From the NCBI RefSeq assembly GCF_019443085.1, contig NZ_JAHZIL010000002.1, positions 434,001-498,000 of the forward strand: a stretch of DNA of 64,000 bases. The letters are read 5' to 3'. The position numbers and the translations under genes were made by a program. Origin of the DNA: Marinobacter sp. F4218 (lineage in GTDB: Bacteria; Pseudomonadota; Gammaproteobacteria; Pseudomonadales; Oleiphilaceae). Under the pieces are notes generated by a model that saw only the letters and a program-made list of their open reading frames with translations, was not told the origin of the DNA and ran no database searches. Shown piece by piece: positions 9,113 to 18,100 of this stretch. Each line of letters opens with the position of its first letter. The first letter of the stretch is position 1.

Positions 9113-12100
9113 ATGATGTATAAGTACGCGCGCGGTTTCGCGCTCGCTTGGTTAGTTACGTCTTTTTCTTTGGTAAATGCTGAGCAGTTCCAAGAAACTG
9201 ATGACATCGTCATAAGCCCAGATTCCTGCTCTCTTTATCCCATAGCCATTTCCAGTTCTGTACTTTCCTCCGCGACCCCGGGGCAGAAATTTCAGAATAT
9301 TCCCACGGGCACCGGCCCTGGGAATTACAGCTGGCTGTCATGGAATGGAAGTAATGATGTCAACATGCTAGCTGAAGCACTTTTTCCGCCTGGAACCAGC
9401 GAAAACTACAGAAATCCTTTTAATCCCTTCGATACTCAGATCAATATTGGTGATTGGGTGGAGGGTTCACCCGGTGTCAAAAACAGTAACGCTGTACGTT
9501 CAAATCTTGACTCCCTGTTGGACTACAACCTTATCGTTCCGGTTTGGGGGAGCGTGGAGGCACAGGGTTCCCGCTTCAACTACGAGACCGTGCGTTTTGC
9601 CGTTATTCGCTTGAATGACTATGCCCTTAACGGCAAGGGCTACATCAGTTTTACTTTTGAACGCTATACACGCTGCTATAACTATCGTCCTGAATCACTC
9701 GACAGCCATATCACCACACCTGAGGACACACCGGTTACTTTTGAGCTACAGGCTCAGGATGCAGATAACGACGAGTTAATTTACGAGATACTGGCTCGGC
9801 CAGAGCACGGTCAGATTGAGCAATCAGGCTCACGAGTTACCTACACGCCTGTCCAAAATTTTAATGGTAACGACAGCCTGGAGTTTCAGGTACACGATGA
9901 CGAACAACTCTCTGGTATTGCTACCGTCAGCATTGAGGTATTGCCCGTAAACGATGCTCCGGTAGCCGATCCCCGCTCAGCCACCGGTCCCGAAGATACC
10001 GCAATCCCGCTGACGTTCTCCGGCAGCGATATCGAAAATTCACCGCTTACATTTACCGTGGTGACCGCCCCCACACACGGCGAAGTCGTCGAGACTGACA
10101 ATGGCGTGTTTTATCTGCCAGAGGCCAACTTCTTCGGACCGGACTCACTGGAATATGTTGCCAACGATGGAGAGCTGGATTCCCAGCCCGCCACATATAA
10201 TCTGACGGTAACGCCGGTCAATGATGCGCCCACGGCAAAGGATGTCTTTGCAGAGACCGAAGGAGGGGACCCGGTAGTTGTCACTCTTCTGGGTGAAGAT
10301 ATTGACAATGAAACTCTCGAATACCGGCTGATCGATGAGCCGGTCAATGGAGAGTTCACAGGGAAGGCCCCGGAGCTGGTATATACCCCGGATCCCAGAT
10401 TTGAAGGCCTAGAGGTAGTCGAATACGAGGTGTCTGACGGGGAGCTCCGGGCGACGGCTAACATCACCATCAATGTAATTCAGCCGAACCTTCCACCGGT
10501 GATTACCAGTCCGCCGATCATTGCCACTCCTGAAAGGGCAGATTACAACTATCCCGTCGTCGCGGAAGACCCGAACGAGGATGAGCTGACTCATACCTTA
10601 GACCGTGGTCCGGTTGGCATGACCATCGATAGCGCGTCCGGAGTGATTCACTGGTTACCCCAGCCAGAATTCACGCAATCGGTACCCACTTTCAATCAAC
10701 AGTGTTATGTGGTGCCAAGCGGTAGCGTGAAGGTCTATGAAGAGGGTGACGACACTTCGGGGATCAGTTACATCGCCCCGCTGTTCCATCGCGTAAAGGC
10801 TTCCATTGCCGATGCCAGCAACTATGTTGCTCCGCAGTCGGTTGCTTGGCACAAGAAGAACGGATGCCTTGGTTGTCATATCCAGACCCAGAGCCTTTTG
10901 GGTATGGAATCTTCGAAAGCCAAGGCCGATGTGGATGAAGGGGCTGCGGAGTATCTGCTGACGGAAATTTTATCTAGCCAATTGAATGATGGCTCTATCC
11001 GCCGCTCGCATCCCCAATTTGCGAAGAATCAAACAGCGTTCGCTCTATGGGCGCTTAATGCGGTGCCCGATCGTTCCCGGACTTTCCTGGTTCGCCAGAA
11101 CGGGCTGGACTTCTTCCTTGATCGGGTCACAGTAAGTGGCAATCAGTCGTACTGGACAACGGACCATAACAGCGGATGGTTGCGCGATTCCCTTGGGATC
11201 ACGGCGCTCGTAGCGCAGGCAGCCGCGGGATACCTCAATGATCTCGATGGGATGGAGTCCCAAACGTCTGATCAACTCGAGATTGCCCATGCCTATCGGA
11301 TGATGATGCCGGCGTTAGCGGAACATCTTTTGGGAGGGCTGAACACGAATGAAAACGACAGTCTGAAGCGCGTATTCCGCCTTATGGGCCTCGCAGAAAT
11401 CGCACCGTTTGTTGGCGGTGAGGAAATAGAGTCCCGAATTTCGGCCGCGATTTCCCTTCTTGACCAGCAACTTCGAGACCGCCAACGCGAGGATGGCGGC
11501 TGGTCACGCTATCATTCCGGCAGCCAGAGCGATCCTCTCACCTCAGCCTGGGTGGGGCTGGCCCTGGATTACCAAGACCCGGCACTGACCGATCCGGTGG
11601 TTCTAAACACAATAGAATATCTATTGGACCACCAACAGGCGGGTGGGACCTGGGATACCACAAGCGGCCTGTTTACCACTAAATTGGCGACCACCAGCCT
11701 GGTTATGGCTTATCTCCCGGTTGCTCTTGACCATTTGGGTAATCCCGACGTCCGACTAGGTCACGTATCCCTTTCTGAAAGTACTAGTGGTGTACATTCA
11801 TTGAGTGTCGAGCTCTTTAATCTTGGTCTTGCAGATATTCGCGTACCGCTGGATGTCTCATTCTATTCCGGCAACTCTGAAGAGGGGCAGTTACTCGGCT
11901 CTGCCCAGGTGGCGCAGCTGACCAGCGACGCCAAGTCTAACGTTACGATCGTTGTCAGCGAGGATGAGCTGACCGATGACATCACCGTGGTACTCAATCC
12001 TGGTGCAGCCATTGAAGAGTGTCAGATCAAAAACAACATCACTCGCGCGGCTTTGGTCCGTCACCATGTGGCCGATCCGGACGGCCTTGCGGACACCCAG

Positions 12101-15100
12101 ATTTATACCCTGAATGTCGAGGACGTGAACGAAGCTCCTGTGATTGACAGCGAGCCCCAGACAGCTTTGCAGGGTGGACAATCCTTCGAGTATCAGGTTG
12201 AGGTATCAGATACCGATGTGGGCGATGCCCATACCTATGAAATCATTTCTGGTCCCGAAGGCCTTTATCTTGACGAGCGGACAGGGCGTTTCACATCGGC
12301 CCCGGGCGGCATTGAGCCAGGTGAATATGAGGTTGTAGTCCTTGTGACCGACCTCAGGGGTGCTACGGTAGAGCAGCGCTTCGCCTTGATTATTGAAAAG
12401 AACCTCCCACCCGAGATTGTCAGTCCCGCCATCGTAGCGGGTGTTGAGGGTTCAGGTTACGACTATGATCTGGAGGCTGTTGATCCCAATGAGGGCGACG
12501 TTCTCTCATACGGACTGGAATTAGCGCCAGAAGGGATGAGTGTTGTAGCGGATACCGGATCGATTTCCTGGGCGGGAGGGAGCCCTTGGGTAGACAACCG
12601 AACAGATTCGAACTTCCTATGTATTGGTGAACCGCAAGCGAACCTGGGATCTCTAAATCCAGTTGAAAAATGGCGTTGGGATGTATCTGGGCAACCTGCA
12701 TCCAACTATGATCAGGTCATGCATGCACCGATTGCTGTGCCGCTTTATGACACTAATGGTGATGGTGTTGTAAACACGAGAGACGACATAGCAATTATCT
12801 TCCAGACCTTCCGTAGCCGGTATTATTATAGCTCTGGTTACTTGAGGGCTATCTGGGCCAAAAACGGGGAGGCGATTTGGACGTCAGCCAGTGCCAGCGT
12901 TTTGCCGGAGGGCTCTCCAGCGGCGGCAGATATCGATGGCGATGGTTTTGTTGAAATTGTTACGCCACGCCCTGGAGGCGGAATCATAGCGTTCTCTCAC
13001 GAGGGGAGAGTCGAGTGGACCTCGAGCTACCGGCCGAGGATTCGCTGGGGTGGCGCCAGCATTGCTGATTTGAACCAGGATGGTGTCCCTGAAATAGTCG
13101 TGGGTAATACCGTCTTCGACAACATGGGCCAAGTGAGCTGGAGGGCATCAGGCCCATCTGGAGATAATGGCGCTGGACCTCTTTCTTTTGCGGCAGATTT
13201 AGATGGTGATGGCTTCCAAGAGGTTGTAGCGGGTCGAGGGGCGTACAGTCATGATGGACAACTGCTATTTAATCGTGGCGATGGATTCTCTGCCGTTGGA
13301 GACATGGATTCTGATGGACTGCCGGAAATAGCGGCTGTACATGCCGGCTATGTAAGTCTCCTGAATCACGATGGATCAGTCATTTGGGAGAATAAGGCTA
13401 TCCCCGGAGGAGGAAGGGGGGGGCCACCGACCATCGCAGACTTAACCGGGGATGGCACTCCTGAAATTGGAGTCGCAGGCGCGAACCAATACGTTGTGTT
13501 TGGTGCCGATGGCGCCATCGTCTGGCAATCGCCAACCCGTGATAATTCGTCCCATAAGACCGGATCGTCGGTATTCGATTTCAATGGCGACGGTCGAGCG
13601 GAAGTCGTCTATGCAGATGAGTATTATCTGCGGATTTATGACGGTCCCACGGGCCAGGTGATCTACGAAATAGAGAACACGAGTGGCACGACCTACGAAC
13701 TCCCTGTCGTCGCTGATGTAGATAATGATGGTCACGCGGAAATCGTCGTTATCTCGAATAGTTACAGCAGAGGTAACTATTCCGGGATTCGTGTGTTCGA
13801 GGACGAAAGCGACTCTTGGGCTCCGACCCGCTCCATCTGGAACCAGCATGCCTATAGCATAAACAACATCAATGATGACCTAACGGTGCCGAGGTCCCCA
13901 AGCCCAAGCTGGCTGACCCACAATACCTTCCGGCTGAACACTTTTCCGGACAGGGATGCCCTCGCATTGCCAGATGTCACAGTCAGCGGCATCCAATATG
14001 ACCAGGCGACGAGCACCATTTCCGTAAACGTCTTGAACCGAGGCTTGGCGCCGGTGGACGGCCCACTGACCGTTAATTTTGTGCATGATCACTCCTGGTC
14101 AGGCGAAACTGACCTGGGACAAGTGACCCTTGATGGGCTTGAAGCAGGGGAACAACGAGTTGTCAGTCTGACGGTAGATGATGAAAAGCTTGTTCAGGCG
14201 ATAAAAGCAGAAGTAACGTTGCCCGAGAACGCAGTGGAATGTGCGGTCGACAATAATGAAACAATTGCCGCCGTGGTAGATGCGCGGGCCTACGACGAAG
14301 CAGGTCTTTTTGATGTTCAGAAGTTTGCCGTATCCATGGCGGACTCGAACGATGTACCAGAATTCACCAGTGCTGCGTCAAGCAACGCTGTTTCGGGCGA
14401 AGTCTACAGTTTTGAGTTTGTTGTAGCCGATCCCGACAAAGGAGATGCCCATCGCTTCGAGTTGGTGAATGCTCCAGAAGGTTTTGAGCTGGGCGAACGT
14501 ACCGGAAAGCTCGTTGCGGAGGCACTGTCAGAGGGGGTTTATACTCTCAATGTAAAGGCGACAGACCTCTCCGGAGCAGTCGCCGAACAGACCCACGTAG
14601 TTACAGTCACACCTCCAGATAATCTGGCGCCAATCTTTGAATCGGAGCCGCCAAAGGGCATTAGCGGGGGAGAGACGTACTATTACGAAGCCGATGCGAG
14701 AGACCCGGACGGTGACGAAGTCGTCTATTTGCTTAGCCGCTCTCAGTCAGGCATGACCATCGACGGTGTTAGTGGCCAGATAAGCTGGACCCCCGCTGAG
14801 GATCAGTCCGGTGTGTTCTCCGCAGAGGTGACGGCACTGGATACCCGTGGCGCATCGAGCAAGCAATACTTCCTGATCGAAGTGCAGGATCCGAACGCCA
14901 ACAACCAGCCACCGACCATCACCAGCACTCCTGGCGGTGCAGTCTACGCTGGCCAGCGGTTTGATTATCATGTAAACGCCAACGACCCAGATGGAGATAC
15001 GCTGTTTTACTCTCTGGCCGCGCAGGAATCTGGCATGACAATCAGTGCCGATGGACTATTCAGCTGGTTGCCAGGATCTGAATGGATTGGCGAAACAGCC

Positions 15101-18100
15101 ATCGTTGAAATCCTGGTCAGTGACGGCCGTGGAGGTGAAGTAGGGCAGAAGCTCACGCTACCGGTCAACGAGAGCGCGAATCATCCTCCGCAATTTACCA
15201 GTTCGCCGGAAACTATGGCATTGGCGGGTTCGGCTTACATCTATTCGGTCGCAGCCATCGATGACGATGGAGATGCCTTTTCCTTCAGCCTTGACCAAGC
15301 TCCAAATGGCATGACTTTGAGTGGCTCACAGGTGGGCTGGACCCCGGCGGGAACTCAAGCAGGTCAAGTTCACGACGTCGTAATCCGAGTCACCGATGCC
15401 CGAGGCGCGGCATCTACTCAATCCTTCGGAATTGCGGTCAATGCGCCGGCAGAGTCCAATGAAGCCCCGGAGATCAGAAGTACTCCTACATCTCCGGCCT
15501 TCGTTGGCGAAGAGTACCAGTACGACGTGATTGCCCGGGATGCAGACGGCGACGCGTTGACATACTCGCTTGAAGCTGCCCCCTCCGGAATGACACTCAA
15601 CTCTACCGGCCAACTTCGTTGGATTCCGGCCAGCGATCAGGTTGCTGCCCATTCTGTGCGTATCCGCGTCTCCGATGGCAAAGCCTACTCCACCCAAAGC
15701 TTCACCTTGGATGCGGTTGAAGTGAGTGAGAATAGCTATCCGGACATTACCAGTCGGCCGAGCACACAGGCCGTGGCAGGTGAAATTTATCAGTACCAGC
15801 TCGTCGCGACGGACGCTGATGGCGATGAATTGACCTACGGCACCATGGTTCAGCCAGATGGCATGCAGGTCGATACTTCCGGATTGGTTACTTGGACGCC
15901 GACCGAAGACCAGCTGGGTATTCACGACATTTCTTACTTCGCCGATGATGGCAAAGGGAGAACTCTCCAGAATACGAGTATCAGGGTTCAGGAAGAGCCT
16001 TTGCCGTTGGCTGTGACCCTGCTGGTCACGCCGGATAGCGTGGATGCCGGTGAAATGGTCACCATTGACGTTTTCACCGAGGGCGGCCGTGGTGATTTCA
16101 GTCAGTCCGTTGAGGTAGATGGCCAGCTTTTGGCCCTAAGCCCATACGGGCGTGCTACTTGGACCGCCACGGGCACCGGGCGCCACACAGTTACCGCTGT
16201 GGTTTCTGATTCTGAGGACACAGTAACGGAGACCGCATATGTCACCATTCTTGATGACAGCGATACCGTTGCACCAGTCGTTACGCTGGAAGGCCCGGAG
16301 GAGGGCAGTATTATCACCGCCCCAACGGACATTATCGCCACGATTCAGGACGATAATCTGGCGGTTTATGAGGTGATAATTACCCCGAAGGGTAAAGATC
16401 AGTGGCAGACCATCGCAGAAGGGACTACAAGCCAGATATCAGCTCCGGTCGCCACTTTTGACCCCAGCCTCCTGATGAACGGCCAATACGACGTGGCTAT
16501 TCTGGCACTGGATGTCAACGGCTTGGCTGGTTCTGACATGATGTCCCTGCAAGTCGAAGGCGACCTTAAAGTCGGTAACTTCAGCATTACCCTGGAGGAC
16601 CTGTCGATTCCGGTAGCAGGTATACCCATTCGTGTGACCCGAACCTACGACAGTCGCCAGCGTTTTGAGCCACTCGACTTCGGACAGGGCTGGAGCATTG
16701 GCTATCAGGACGCAAGGGTAGAGGAGTCTCGAGCTCTGGGCAGCTACTGGACTGTTAACCAGTACAAGCGCGGCCCACTCAACCTAATCACCGACTTCTG
16801 TATCGAACCTCTCGGTGCGCCAGTAGTGACTGTCACTTTGCCAACCGGCGATGTAGAACGCTTCGAAGTGGGCGCTGCACCAAGTTGCAATACATATCAG
16901 GTCATTAAGGATGTCACCCTGGACTTCAAACCGAAGGGCGATACCCAGTCCACTCTGAAGGCTCTCGACGACAGCACAGCGCGATATGCAAATGGCACGC
17001 TGCTTGAAACCGGAACTTTCTCAAGCCCAGTGGACCCTAAGCGCTACCTGCTTACTACTCAGGCTGGTTATGCCTACACACTCAATCAGGATTTCGGCAT
17101 TGAGAAGGTGGTGGATCCGAACGGCCACACGTTGAGGTACACCAACGATGGGATCTTCCACTCCAGCGGGAAGGCGGTGACCTTCCAGCGTGATAGCAAT
17201 GGCCGCATCAAGACGATCACCACGCCCAAAGGCGACCAACTGAACTACCTCTACGATGGGGATAACAACTTGGTCACCAGTGCCGACGCGCAAGGCAATG
17301 CTACTGAGTACACCTACAACCGTAACCACGGTCTTCTGGATATCATTGATCCGCTGGGCCGAACACTGGTTCGTAATATCTACAATGAGAATGGGAGGTT
17401 GATCGCCCAGGAAGACAGTGACGGAAACCGCACGGATTTCAACCACGACGTTGAAGGTCGCCAATCCGTGGTCACCGACCGTCGCGGCAACACTACCCTT
17501 TACTACTACGATGACCGCGGCAACGTCACCACCAAAGTGGACGCCGCCGGCCAGACCTGGCAGTACAACTACGACGAGCGCGGTAACCAGCTCAGCCAGC
17601 TCGACCCGCTGGGCCATAGCACCGCGGCCACCTTCGATGACCGCAACAACCAGCTCAGCCAGACCGATGCGCTGGGTAACACGGTGGCGTACACCTACAA
17701 CACCCGCGGTCAGGAACTGACCATCACCGATGCCCGGGGCAATCAGTACGCCAACACCTACGACAGTGTGGGCAACCTGCTGACTGTTGAAGACCCCAGC
17801 GGCAAAACCGCCGGCAATCACATCAATGCCGAGGGTCTGGTGTCCAAGAGCGTAGATGCCGAGGGCAACGCGACCACCTACACCTACGACGATGACGGCA
17901 ACAAGCTGACCGAAACCAACCCGCGCGGGGAGACCACTCGATTCACTTACGATGCCAACGGCAACGTACTGACCGAGACTCGCGGACGCACGGTCAGTGG
18001 CAGTACGGTGGCGGAAACCATCCGTTACGTGTATGACGCCAACAACCGGGTCATCGAGACTCACCACGCGGATGGCTCCACGGTCTACAGCGAGTACGAC

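Noticed and set aside
15326..15925. 199-codon minus frame inside the Rhs gene
   Set aside because: Antisense to cadherin-like repeats and without start signals.
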